A DNA stretch of 64,000 nt. Origin: Kitagawia praeruptora (taxonomy: Eukaryota > Streptophyta > Magnoliopsida > Apiales > Apiaceae). The stretch lies in contig CM075346.1 of NCBI GenBank assembly GCA_037693485.1, positions 104,204,501-104,268,500 of the forward strand. The letters are read 5' to 3'. Positions 1 through 12,000 of this stretch are shown one piece after another. A program made the position numbers and the translations under genes. The notes beneath the pieces are model-generated. The model saw only the letters and a program-made list of their open reading frames with translations. It was not told the origin of the DNA and ran no database searches. The number at the start of each line of letters is the position of its first letter. The first letter of the stretch is position 1.

Positions 1-582
1 CGACATGTGACACATTCGAAGATTGTTCTCAATTTTTTTTAAAAAAAGTGTCATACATACACTACAATCGCAATCATAGTATAATGTCCACGAATGTTTA
101 TCACAATCTCAAGTCACATCAGGGTGTGCACCACTACACTTGGATTTCATCGTAAAACCCGAATCAATGAATTCTCAGTCGTTACAACTTACTACTCATT
201 ATGAAAAACCATTAAATTATTATTTTTTCTAATCACCGTAAACAACCAACAAATCACGACACTGATGCATTCGTGGTTCCAACTATTTACATTACTCGAC
301 GGGGAGGTTCATTGATCCCCATTATCAACATGCATTGCTACTCATATTACACTATTAGAATTACGATTTCACAATACAATTATAAATAATTCAACCGTTA
401 CTTTCATCTTTAAAATAAAATAATTAAGTAAAAATAACATGTACCGTTAATTAAGAGTAAATAAGTAAAACGAAAAAAGGTAACATGTTTTACATGAAAA
501 AGGAAACTCATGATTAATTATTTGCAACCACAATATTATTATTTAATTTTAATAATTAGGATAATCATAACGAAAGTCAAAT
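1..582. other. AT-rich intergenic DNA
   Basis: No open frame, splice pattern or terminal repeat that I can support. The stretch is A/T-rich with short homopolymer runs and looks like ordinary plant intergenic DNA. Confidence 0.5.
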
Positions 583-626
583 CGACAAACTTTCAATGTT
601 TCAGTTTTAATATAATAGTGTAGGTA
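583..626 (-). mobile_element. Helitron 5'-end remnant
   Basis: Read on the - strand this is a slightly changed copy of the 5' terminus of the Helitron at 14947-15605: both carry the words ACTATTATATTAAA and GAAACATTGAAAG in the same order and spacing. No matching 3' terminus was found nearby, so it is scored as a fragment. Confidence 0.45.
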
Positions 627-809
627 ATAAAATTATTTTAACAAAAATATCTTTTAGAAGAAATTTAAATTTATTTTGATGTAGAAGTTCCTTGCAGTAT
701 TTTTTTTTTTGTCCCTTGCAGTATTCTACTTGTACGGCATTTGTACACTATTCCTATGCAGGAAATGCAGTGCAGGCCGTCATCAAGTTGAATGATATGA
801 AATGAGCAT

Positions 810-1074
810 GGTTCTAAAAATCCCCGTTTTAATCGATTAATTCCCGATTAATCCTCTGTAAGGTAGCTAACCGATTCGATTTTTGAAATCCGATTAATCC
901 TATAAATTTATTTAAAATGATATGTTTAATCGTAAATTAGACTAATATATTAAATATTATTATAATATCCGATTAATACTCCGATTAATCCTTCCGATTA
1001 ATCCCCGATTACCCGATTAATCTTAAATCGGTACCTCAACCAATTTATACCGATTACCGATTTTTATAACCATG
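810..1074. mobile_element. MULE-like MITE with 11-bp target duplication
   Basis: A ~265-bp element is bracketed by the direct repeat GAAATGAGCAT at 799-809 and 1075-1085. Its ends are inverted copies of one another, GGTTCTAAAAATC on the left against GATTTTTATAACC on the right. The interior repeats the word CCGATTAATC about seven times. Target duplications of 9-11 bp are typical of Mutator-like elements. It is too short to encode a transposase, so it is a non-autonomous element. Confidence 0.6.
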
Positions 1075-1085
1075 GAAATGAGCAT

Positions 1086-1590
1086 TAAAGATGCTCTTAA
1101 ATCTCTTGAAAATATATTGTTATTTCCATTTTGAACGCACTTGCTTCATATTTCCACCATATCCTCAAATATGATATGTACAAATAATTTATTACAGTAA
1201 ACATCAAAGGGAGTCATTTGGTAAATCTAAATGATATAAATTTGAATGATTAAAATTTCTTAAGAATTCCGAACGAATAAAATTATTTGGCAGTAAATAT
1301 AAAAAATGTTTGAATGACATTATTTTAATAATTTTTCTTTTTTTTATATGATAAGAATGTTAAATATTTACGTATGAGCTATATTTAAAATATGTTAATT
1401 AAATTTCATTCAATACACATGATAGTAAAATGTAATTAAGAAGTCAAATAAAGCATTATCAAAATTTAATATTTAAATAACACCATTTTATACATTACAT
1501 TCAAAATTAATAATTATTTTGACTATATAATTTATTATTTATATAATTAAATGACTAAAATAATTAAAATACAAGTTTATACTAATATAT
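1086..1590. other. AT-rich intergenic DNA
   Basis: Very A/T-rich, no open frame and no repeat boundaries that I can define. Confidence 0.45.
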
Positions 1591-1600
1591 AATAGAATAA

Positions 1601-2388
1601 ATGCCCAAAATACCCACTTTTTTACTCCCCACCTACTAAAATACCCAAGCGCGTGAACAGTGCCCAAATTACCCATTGGACACGCAAGTCCAGAAGGCGT
1701 ATCACACGAGTACTTTAGCAGTCGTTCCCGTCGTTTCTATTGTTCTCGTCGGTGACAAAATCAATTTTGGGGGTTTTAAATCAAGCAAATGAAATGGTTT
1801 AAGACTGGTATGGTTATGTAGATCGTTGAATAACGTATAATACGTGAACGGAGGATGAACGGAGATGGTCGAACGAAGCTCATCGGAAACTATCTAACAA
1901 ATCGAAAAAAACGAAGCTCTTGGGTGTTGCAAATCTGGCAAAACAAATGCTTTGAAATTGGTATAGTCATGTAGATCGTCGAAAGACGATTTCAGCTGTG
2001 TATAAAACGATGTGGGAAACTGACTGATAGTGTTGGAACGAGCATCGCCGGAAAATCGCCAGAAATCGCACGCAATCGTCAGAGCTCGCCATCTTCTGAG
2101 AAAAGTGATGATGACGTCGATGACGTCATCACGCAATTTGCAAATGCGTAACACCTGATACGCTGTTCAAAAATGCGTATCCCAGCTGCATACTACTTTG
2201 GGATGGGCGTATCCTATCAATTGCTCCTCTATCATGGGTGTATCCAATGAATTACTCCTCTATGATAGGCGTATTCGAGGATACTCATATGTCATGGGCG
2301 TATCCCGTGGGTATTTTGGGCGGTTGTTTGCGAATCTGGGCATTTTGGACAAGAAATAATAAAAAGTGAGTAGAAAGGGCAATCACCC
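1601..2388. mobile_element. MULE-like non-autonomous element, 788 bp
   Basis: Flanked by the direct repeat AATAGAATAA at 1591-1600 and 2389-2398, a 9-10 bp target duplication. The ends are loosely inverted: the left end has AAATACCCACTTTTTTACTC and the right end, read in reverse, CTACTCACTTTTTATTA. The interior is richer in G+C than its surroundings. It holds direct repeats of a GGTATGGTTATGTAGATCGT-like phrase (near 1807 and 1959) and several GGCGTATCC words near 2210-2310. An 86-residue frame on the - strand (1894-2154) may be captured or former coding DNA, but I do not recognise it. Confidence 0.5.
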
Positions 2389-2449
2389 AATAGAATAAGC
2401 AAACAGGGGTATAATTTGGTTGTTTGGTTCAATCATCTAAAATAATAGT

Positions 2450-2766
2450 GACCGTTAGATATTTAGTAAATAGATGATAGCTATTAGATCTAATAATAAG
2501 GAATATTCTATATTTAAATCCCTTTTCTAAAGATCCAAAGTTCGAATCCCGTTAACAACAAATTTACATTAAGATTTTATATTATTATCTCTAATCAATA
2601 CATATCATTTATTAAATAACTATTATTATTACTAATAATTTTATTAATTTATATTACAAAGTTAAATTATATCCATAATAAATTATTAAACTCTATTTTA
2701 TCTAATTATATAATTTTAAAAATATTATTTATAAGTAAGCCACGTTTTGCTCGAGTTATAAGTTAG
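2450..2766 (+). mobile_element. Helitron 3' fragment
   Basis: Over about 310 bp this matches the reverse complement of 14947-15190, the 3' half of the complete Helitron, including its AGATCTAATAATAAGGAATA and AATACATATCATTTATTAAA phrases. It ends in a worn 3' terminus ATAAGTTAG followed by T, where the intact copy has CTAG followed by T. The 5' end is missing. Confidence 0.6.
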
Positions 2767-3186
2767 TTATGAATAACTAGCAAAATTATCACAAAACCCT
2801 TTTTAAGTACAAACACGGTCACACGGTAAACAGCATAGTAGCACTTTGCACAACAACTTTCAGTTATGATTTTGTTGCTTAAGCGTTGAGAGAATTTTGA
2901 ATCATTTTCAGAAGGCAAAAACTTCATTCAAATAATCTTAACGATTCAAAAAATCATCATTAAGTTAAGTTAAACTTGTTAAGACATTAACAAATGACCC
3001 CTGTACTTTTATTATCTTAATAAAATTATATTTATATTGCAAACCAGAAAAGCATATCCATAAAATAATACTCCTACTAGTTGACCATTCAAACCCCTAT
3101 AAATCAAATCTACCAAGCCTGCCAAACCATTCATTCTTGTTTTAAGTTAGTTTGTGATTGACCCCACTTGAGTTTGGGTTCTTACC
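2767..3186 (+). promoter_or_regulatory. 5' flank of the DedA-like gene
   Basis: Non-coding sequence upstream of the start codon at 3187. It contains a plausible TATA box (3098-3104). A segment around 3000-3080 recurs, altered, inside intron 1 at about 4590-4690. Confidence 0.4.
3098..3104 (+). promoter_or_regulatory. Probable TATA box
   Basis: TATAAAT preceded by a C-rich run, 83 bp upstream of the ATG at 3187. This spacing would allow a ~50-nt leader. Assigned by motif and position only. Confidence 0.4.
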
Positions 3187-6100
3187 ATGTCTTCAATGTT
3201 GCTTCTCACCACTTGTTCTCCTTCAAAATCACTTCTTTTAAACCCACCATTTTTATCAAGAATCTCTCTCAAGCTCCACCCTAATGTTCTCTCTTTCCAA
3301 CCAACAAGACTTAATCTTGTTTCCCATTTTAGGCAAGTCCACTCTCTCTTGCTGCTGCTAAAATGCTGTTGTTTTAATTTTATGTACTTGTGTATGTACC
3401 TGTTTTTATGGGTTTATATTTTGTTGTTAGTATGACAAGTACATTGCTGCTATGTATGTTGCCTATGCACACAAACAGTTGCTTTGTTAGTAGAATGTAT
3501 GAGATTAAAATGTGAATTGAACAATATGAGATCATATTTGCTGTTAAGTAATAAGTAGTACCACTTGATAGCATTCTTATTTAGCTGGGAATTAGAGGCA
3601 GAAGTTCATTTTTGAGTGCAAGATTTCAAATTGTATGATATTGAAATATACGAATTTTTGGGATAGTCTAGTGGTAATGGTTTCTCCCCTTTCTTGTCCC
3701 CTGTTACATACAAATACTCGTAAGTTGTAGGGACGTAGCGGAATTCTTTACGAATTGCGCTTGCTAATCAAATAGATATAGACATGTATAGAATTTAATG
3801 GTTAGTGCTAAGCTGAAATCCCTAATTTATCTTTATCTTTTACTTTCTAGTTCACTACTGGTCGAGATATGATGTGTTAGACATGTGTACAATTATTAAT
3901 ATTAGTTCTTTCTAACACTCAGTATTGCTTGAAATTTGAAACTTAAATGGGATTATCAGTAGCTAGAAGAAGCCTGATACTACGACTATTCACAAATGAA
4001 ATTATTCCGCTGCAACTAAACTTGAAAGTACAGATTTATATTTTGTACAGTTATGCGTTCATCTTGTCTTGTATGTTGTAAGAGTATCGATATGATTGTT
4101 TTACCAGTGTCAATGTTCTGCAACTGCAACCAAGATAGAATTTTTGTTAACTAGATCTATTGAGAACAAAATGGTAAATTGGCCAAACCTATATTTATGA
4201 TTGCATCCTTCGTAAAGTAGAACCACTAATATTTGGAAGGAACCGAAGTCATTCTAATTTGTAATAGGGAGGAATCAAGGAAGTATAACATTCTTTTAGC
4301 CAGAAATCTTGCTCTTTAGTTAAAGCAAGAAATTAAATCTTGTCTTCTTGACTATTTTACATTCCGCACCACCATGTACTAGTTTCCTCGATGCATGTTC
4401 AAAAGTCATCAATAAGTATTGTCCACATTAATGTATAATTCAAATAAGTTCCTCATCAAATAAATATATGACAACTTAGCATTTAATAAAAGTTTTGGGA
4501 GTATATTTATGTTCTCTGACATTTTACTTGCATCGTAGTATCCCCAACCCCAAGCAGAAAATGTATTTAGTACTATCAAATATTTTTAGTTCGACTTTTA
4601 ATAACTTAATAAAATTCACATTGTGCATGTTTTATATAGCACACCAGAGAAGCATATCCATAAAATAAAACTAGTTGAGTAGTTGACGTACTTTTATCAA
4701 TACTTTATTATCTTTATCAATACTTCATATTTTATGTAATTTTATCAATACTTTGGTTAGTGCTAAATTGAAATCCCTAATTATCTTTATCTTTTATTTT
4801 CTAATTTACTACTGGTCGAGATAGAACGTGTTAGAGATATGTATAATGTAAATATCATTAATGTTTTTTAACACTCAGTAATCAGTATTGAGCTTGAAAG
4901 TTGAAATTTAAGTGGGATTATCAGTAGCTAGAAGAAGCCTGATACTACGACTTTACACAAATGAAATAATTCTACTGCAATTTAACTTTAAGAAAAGATT
5001 TATACTTTGTACATTCATGCATTCATCTTCTCTTGTATTTCTTAAGAGTATCGATGTGGTTGTTTGACCACTGTCAGTGTTCTGCAACTGCAACGAAGAT
5101 AGAATTTTTTGCTAACTAGATCAATTGAAAACAAAATAGTAAATTGGCCAAACCTAGACATATTTATGATTGCATCCTGTGTGAAGTAGAACCACTAATC
5201 TTTGGAAGGAACTGAAGGGATCATTCTAATTTGTAATAGGGAGGAATCAAGGAAGTATAACATTCTTATGGCCAATAATCTTGCTCTTCAGTTGAAAGTT
5301 AAAACAAAAAATTGAATCTTGTCTTCTTGACCATTCTACATTCCGCACCACCATGTACTACTTTCCTCTATGCATCATTCATGTTCAAAGTCATCGATAA
5401 TATTGTCCACATTGATGTATAAATCAAATTAGTTCCTCATAGTCATATCAAATCTATAAACAGGTGATGGTTTGCATGTAATTTAAAATTCACACCTATA
5501 GCAGCTATATCTATTTTTCTTTTCACTTTGATGTCTCTTTGTAAATACTACAATGTAATCACTTGCATTAAATTCTGCATCATTTATCTTGGAACAATTA
5601 TCGTTTACTATAATGTATTTTTCTTTCCCAAAATCATGACATCATCCTGAGACAGGCTGTTGTCACAATAATTTTATCTTGACCAAGATACAATCTGAAT
5701 TGTAGGCACAATTTTTCCGTATTACTCAAGAATCAGGTTTCACATTCTCGGTTATTAACCAACAGGATTAGAAGCTTCCAGCACGGGGATGCCGAGAATT
5801 ATGAAGCCCCAAAATCTGTTGACACTCCAGACAGTCAAGATAAAGATATCAATGAGTTGCTAGTGCAGCCAGTAAAGACAACCACGGGACCTGGAAATTC
5901 ATTCCTTGCAAAATTAGCAATAGCCCTCGGGATAGCTGCAACAATAACCATACTATCTATCTACCTCAAGCAGCCTGATCAAGGACCTTCTTTTGGAATT
6001 CAATATCTCACCAAGGATTCATCCTCTTCCACTTTAGATGCAAGCAATGTCTTTACCATTAAAGCTTTTGGATACAGAGTTATGCTTCCAGAATATGCTC

Positions 6101-8378
6101 CAGGGTATGGAATCTGGTATACAAGATCAGTTGTTTACCCTTGCCATGCTGATATAACCTCTAAATCTCATGGTTTTGTAAAGGCAGATTGGTACACTAC
6201 CTTACCATTTTTTTTGAAATTGTACAAACATAATTTTACACGCTTCATTCTATACTATTTGAGTCTAATATTTATACTTGCAGTTCACCACCCCCCTGGT
6301 ACACTAGGAATGTTTTTTTAGGCAGTACTGCCATAAATATAGCAGAAAATTTTCTGGCCTTTGATATCTACTACATAAGAGCATGGGTTCTTACAATACC
6401 AGTTCATTGCCGTAATGCAGATGGATCTACTTTTGGTTGCTTATGGCTGCAGGATTTGGACTTTTCATCAGTGAAGAAGCTTTAAATATATGGGTCTGTC
6501 CTTTGTACTGGTATTTTATTCACATAAACTAGTGTCACCCCTCTTTAATCAAATAAGGCCTCTGTCATATTTGGCATTTTTATAATTTGACAGTTCCCTT
6601 TAAAGTTAGAATATGTTTCTATGAATGCTTTAGGTGGGCATCTCTTTGGCACGGAGGCTGACTTTGGATGGAACATGGCTGTCCTTTGCTGAATCTTTTA
6701 CCAGAAATGCGTCATATATAACCTCTACAATTTTGTGGGTGTACTGGTAAGAGCCATATCCATCTTCTTTGAGTCGATCCTTTTAGTTTTCAGCAGAATC
6801 AACTTTACCGAACTTTATTTATTTAAAACATAATAATTTACGTCTCAGGGGAGTATGCATCAGTGATATGGTACCATTTTACATCGGAAAGTTCTTTAGG
6901 ACATCTGGGACCACGGATGATGTGTGTTCAAAGGTTTGTTCATAATGAATGGCTTCTAGCATTACCTAACACAAAACTAACTTATGTTGGTCGACCTATT
7001 ATATGGAAAGCTAAAGTGTGCTGTTCTGATGTCGTATGCAGTTAGGTATAGGAAAAGAGAAAGCAGTGAGCATCACACGTAATGTGCAAAGATATGGGAA
7101 TCTCATAGGTTTTGGTGAGTTTAAACTCTAAAGTGCATAATATGTTGTTCTTTTGATTTTCTTTGATCTGAATTCCACTATGTGTGCATACCTTATGTCA
7201 ATAAAATAACTGTGTTGGATGATACATGGTTAAAATTCAACCCCCTTAACTCTCAATGGTGGTTGAGATGGCTGAGGCTTTGGGTAGCAACTTCAAGGCC
7301 ACTGGTTCAATTCCCCAGGCCAAAGTAAACTTCGCCCTCCCCCTCCCTCCCTCCCGACATACACACATACCTGTGCAGTTACATGCCATTAGTTGTTGAT
7401 GTGTAGTTACCCGACGCTTATTAGCGGTGCCCAAGTTAAAATTTAGTTGTACAGCTGTGTCCGTACTTGTCCCAAATAATGTTGAGAATGATAGGGGTGT
7501 GCCCGATAATTGTCTGTATAACCTTTGTGTATGGTCTTACTCTTACAGCCAGATGTATACTAATTAATTTCTCATGTCTTTTCTTCCCTCACTGTAATAA
7601 ACAATATATTATCTGTCTTGACTCTTGTTCCTTTTATTGACAACTTTGTGCATTTGATATGTAGTTGAACGCTTTTCCCTTGGAGTGAGAAATCCAACAG
7701 CTTTCCTAGCAGGGGCACTGGTAGTTCTCTTTTATACTTGTTTGACATCTCTAGAAGTCTACTGTTTCCTATCATTTAAAAACAGGAATTTTAATCCCTT
7801 AAGAAGTTAGTTAAAGAAATACAGAATGCTCAACGCCTTATTGTTCGGTTAAAAGGGCTCTACGTGTCTTGCAGGGTATATCTCCAGAGTTTTTTTTTGC
7901 TGGTGTCTGTTGTGGTGGGTTGATTACTCTTCCCATCCAGGTGATTCCATTACTTGGGAAATCTTCACATTAATTAATATCGCCAATGTACTTAGTGATA
8001 TCATCGTCATCATAATATGTTTTAATGTTCTTTCTTGGTCTCAATCTGCACATAAATGAAATCAAAAACTTTGACATCAGAAGTTGCTATCTGTGTGTTT
8101 CTAATTAGCTAATGCTGTTTTGTATTCTTTGTTTTGGGCTCAGTTGGGGATTGGATTCCTATTACGAGAGCGTCCAGCTTTTGCTCTTGCAACCGTTGCG
8201 ACTGTAGTGGTAAAAACTTATCTGTCGAATCCACGTCTGTGACAGATTATACTTAATTATACAATAATCTGAACTTTAAATAATGCAGGGTATATGGACT
8301 TTGGTCCCATATGCTGTAGCAGCTTTTACAGCATTGTTCTTATACCTCCGTCCAGCTAATTTTTCTTCAGGACAGTGA
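3187..8378 (+). CDS. DedA/VTT-like chloroplast membrane protein, 10 exons
   Basis: Exons I derive: 3187-3332, 5766-6104, 6421-6493, 6634-6746, 6849-6933, 7042-7114, 7665-7720, 7875-7940, 8144-8209, 8289-8378. All phases join into 368 residues. The first ~50 residues are rich in S, L and R and poor in acidic residues, like a plastid transit peptide. A membrane segment follows (LAKLAIALGIAATITIL), then several more. The C-terminal half has the DedA (SNARE-associated/VTT) layout: an R-Y-G stretch, ERFSLGVRNPTAFLAG in place of the usual RF.PG.R....AG motif, then two hydrophobic helices. In that family such proteins are thought to move lipids or ions across membranes; the substrate here cannot be told. 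Intron 1 is 2433 bp and begins with GC, not GT. A SINE lies in intron 6. The family call is by remembered motif, the exon structure by splice sites. Confidence 0.75.
3800..5450 (+). repeat. Direct duplication inside intron 1
   Basis: About 660 bp at 3800-4461 reappears at 4755-5450. Shared phrases in order include GGTTAGTGCTAA, CTACTGGTCGAGATA, GATTATCAGTAGCTAGAAGA, AATTGGCCAAACCTA and CATTCCGCACCACCATGTAC. The copies differ by many substitutions and small indels, so the duplication is old. Both copies lie wholly within the intron. Confidence 0.85.
7229..7443 (+). mobile_element. tRNA-derived SINE in intron 6
   Basis: The body, 7238-7434, is flanked by the 9-bp direct repeat GTTAAAATT at 7229-7237 and 7435-7443. 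Near its 5' end it has an A-box-like stretch (TGGTGGTTGAGATGG) and, about 35 nt further, a perfect B-box, GGTTCAATTCC, as in a pol III internal promoter. The tail is pyrimidine-rich and not tRNA-like. It sits in the sense orientation within the host gene. Confidence 0.65.
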
Positions 8379-9024
8379 TACTCCAGCTATTTTTCTTCAA
8401 GATCTTGCTCATTTTATCGGTACCTGGATCCTGCCAAACTTAGTAACTGTAGAGGGATGACTAATCTATTATTTTGCATAGTTCTTGCTACATATTATTT
8501 TTTCAGCGTCCTGGTTGGATTTCATAGATAGAAATTTGTTTCAGGAAACATTGAACAATGTATAGCTAATATGCTCCTGTTTCATAAATATGAATTTACT
8601 CTTTTTATGATCCAAATCCTCGGAGTATTTCTTGACCTTGTTTCAAAGTTGCAACTTGAAAGTACGAATTCTTGTGGACAGAGTCGGACAACATTCAAAC
8701 ATCATATATTCAACCTTAGCTTTTAAATGAAATATCCAGAATTCCAGCAAAAAAAACTCCAGTTTGCCTATTTTGAGAAAAATAAAGTCTTTCCAGTTTA
8801 TATATAGCTGCAATATCATTTTTGTGACGGGCAAAAGGAAGGATAAATTTACTGCAATGGAAAAGGAAAGCTTCATATACGTGACCATATTCATACAAAT
8901 TCTATAAGCTTGAGATTGGCCTAAATACTAGATACTCTTTGCAATAGAAGACACCGGATAATTATCTTACTCAATACTTGATTTGAATTAAAACTAATGA
9001 TAAACTATACTCTTACACATTGCA
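8379..9024. other. Convergent 3' flanks
   Basis: 646 bp between the stop codons of two converging genes. It should hold both 3' untranslated regions and both poly(A) sites. AATAAA-like words occur on both strands but none is decisive. Confidence 0.5.
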
Positions 9025-12000
9025 TCAGCTTGCAGTTCCAGCAGTAGCAAGAAAAGAAAGTTGGATGCTGTAGGCTTCTTTTAGCTCTGCCAATACCTCT
9101 GAAATATTCGGCCTTTGTGCTGCATCCCTCTCTACGGACCTTGCAGCAATTGCAGCCGCCTTGTGCATGCTCTCCTCTGCGAAAGTACCCTTCAGTTGCT
9201 CATCCACAATCTCAAATGCACCAGCTTGCAGGTATGGCTTAGCCTGCAGTTTAAAGTTTCAACAAGTGGAACAAAACTTAAAAAATTCTGTGAAGCCAAG
9301 TATACCTGTCGTGGAAAAAAAATGTGAATTACCCATAAAACTAAATTGAAAGAATCAGGAGCTCCGGCACGACTCAGTGGCTCACGGCCACATATAAGCT
9401 CCAAAAGAACAACTCCAAAACTGAAGATGTCGCTCTTCTCTGTTAGCTGCTGTGTAGCATAGTATCTGCATAGAAATAACAGAGAATGAAGACAGTGGGG
9501 GTTCTGTCATAACGAAAAAATTGACTGGATAATGTTACAAAATCTTACTCAGGATCAAGATATCCAGCAGTTCCCTTGACAACAGTGGTGACATGAGATG
9601 CATCTGCTTGAGTTACTTGTTTTGATAGACCAAAGTCGCAGACTTTAGCATTCATCTCCTTGTCCAATAGTATATTACTAGACTTCACATCACGGTGTAT
9701 AATTCGTGGCTCACTACCATTGTGCAAGTAGTCCAATGCTTTCAAAAATAAGGTGTCGTTCAGTTTTAGTGTTGCAAATTAATAATAGAAACCAAAGAAG
9801 ATACACCGACATATAATTGCAGAAGATTGATTACTGAGAGTTGCAGTAAGTGTGATATAATTGTTATTGACAAGGGTACAGAAGTTGATATTGAAATTAA
9901 CAATTTTATGAGTTTAATCCTTATATCCTTCTTCGTTCTTTTTTATATATATCTTTTATTCGTCTAATATGTTGAGATGACCAGTAGCAACATTTTAGTG
10001 TACCTTTTGCAGCATCAACAGCAATCTTCAATCTCCTGCCCCAGCCTAATGTCATTTTTTTACTTTTAGCTCCTGCGAAAGTACTCGTTATAATCTTCAA
10101 AAAGCAATAAATTTAACATATTATGTACAATGCAATCAAAGACTAACACAAGTTATAAGAAACTACTAACATACCATAAAGGTTATCAGCCAATGATCCA
10201 CCAGGTAAGTACTCATAAACAAGTATTTGTTGCTTTGATTCATGACAAAATCCTTCCAGGGAAACAAGATTCTGATGGCGAATTTGTGATAGAAGACACA
10301 CCTGTTAGCCATTTCACAAAATCATTGTCAACATATGTATGAGAGTCGAGAAACTCTTGTTTCTGATGAATCGGAAAACCAGGTGTTTATGAATATAGAA
10401 CAATAAAATTTGTTTATTTGTTAGAATACCGTATTGATTAGATGCTAAATAGGATTAGTGTATACACCTCATTGATAAATGCGTCAGCCCCCTGCTGACT
10501 ATTATCATATCGCACTTTCACAGCTACTTGCTTTCCGTTGGGAAATTTCCCAACAAAGACGGATCCGAAACTACCTCTGCCGATAACTTCCTTAAAATTC
10601 TTTGTTGCTGCTTTAATTTCCTTGTAGGAATATGATTTTGCAGCAATGCAGTCCCGCATATCCACGCCTGCTCAAATTTATATAAATCAACTCCGGGTAG
10701 CATAAAGGAATAATAGAACTTGGCAAAATGATGCAGGTAAATTCATACTTTCTTTAAATGTAACTCCTTTGTCCTTTCTTCTCACATACAAGGCCACTGC
10801 AACAGAAACAATGACAAGTGCAAATATAACCCCTCCAATTGCTGCAAGTATTACTACTAAATGGATGTGGCTACTATGCTTCTTTGTCCTGGTTAAGAGT
10901 GTAACTTGAGGCGCTTCTATTGAAGAATTTCTTGACACATCAGCATCATTGCACGTGGACATGGAAAATGAAACGCATAAATTTCCTGTTGTTCTGCACA
11001 GAAATCATCAGTCAGATACAGTCATTTGTCATTAAAAAAAAATGCCATAACAGCATACCTAATATCCAAATTTTGGCGGTTCAATGATTGAGGAAGGGTG
11101 CCTTGTAGTTTGTTATTCTCCAAATTTCTATAATTAAAATAAGCAACTGAAGGTTAGCTTCATACATAACAGGTAAATTTCTGTTGAGTTTTTAAGTAAT
11201 GAAGCTATCAATAAATGCAAAAAAGTATATGAGCGCTGTTGTACTTACAGCAGGTGAAGGTTCTTTAACTGTCCCAAGCTGTCAGGAACTGTACTATCTA
11301 GACTATTATTTCGCAAGTCCCTTCATATAACAAAATATATATTCAGTACTACAGACATGAGCAGAAAGAAAAATTATTGAGGATATTTTCCTTCCGAATA
11401 AAATAGAGGTTAATCCTCGAACTTACAGTACTTGAAGATTAACCAAGTCTTCTAGCTCTGAACCAAAGGATTTGAGCCGATTGAAACTTAAATTCCTGCA
11501 GAGGTAATTTCATTTAGTACTTCAGGAATGAATAAAAAACTATGCTATTGGAACATAAGTTACAAGCATTACAGTTTTTCAAGTTGTTGCAGGCTACCGA
11601 GGTTTTGTATAGCTCCAGCAAGTGATGTATTATGCAAATCTCTGTCAGTTTGGAGCGAATTAAAAACATTAAATATATTGAAAGATGAACCCCTACAAGA
11701 GGGTTAAACAACATGCCAAATTGTAATATCCAAAATCTTACAGGGTTTGAAGATCCAGTAGATCGCCAAATCTAGGGCCGATTGATCTCAAGATAATATT
11801 AGAGAGATCTCTGAGTGGAAATTTGGAAAACAAAGATTATAAAACCTTTAAAATAAGAATCAAATTGTTTTCATGAAAAAAGAAACTATAGAACAATACT
11901 TAAAATGCATACAGTGAAGTAACTAAACTGCCTGTGCAGCCAATATGATCCCATGGCAATGGATAGCAGGGATCATCTTCCCATCCCAGGTCTAAACCAG

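Noticed and set aside
3655..3760. tRNA-like A box (TAGTCTAGTGG) in intron 1
   Set aside because: No B box at the right distance and no cloverleaf or target duplication; not enough for a SINE or tRNA call.
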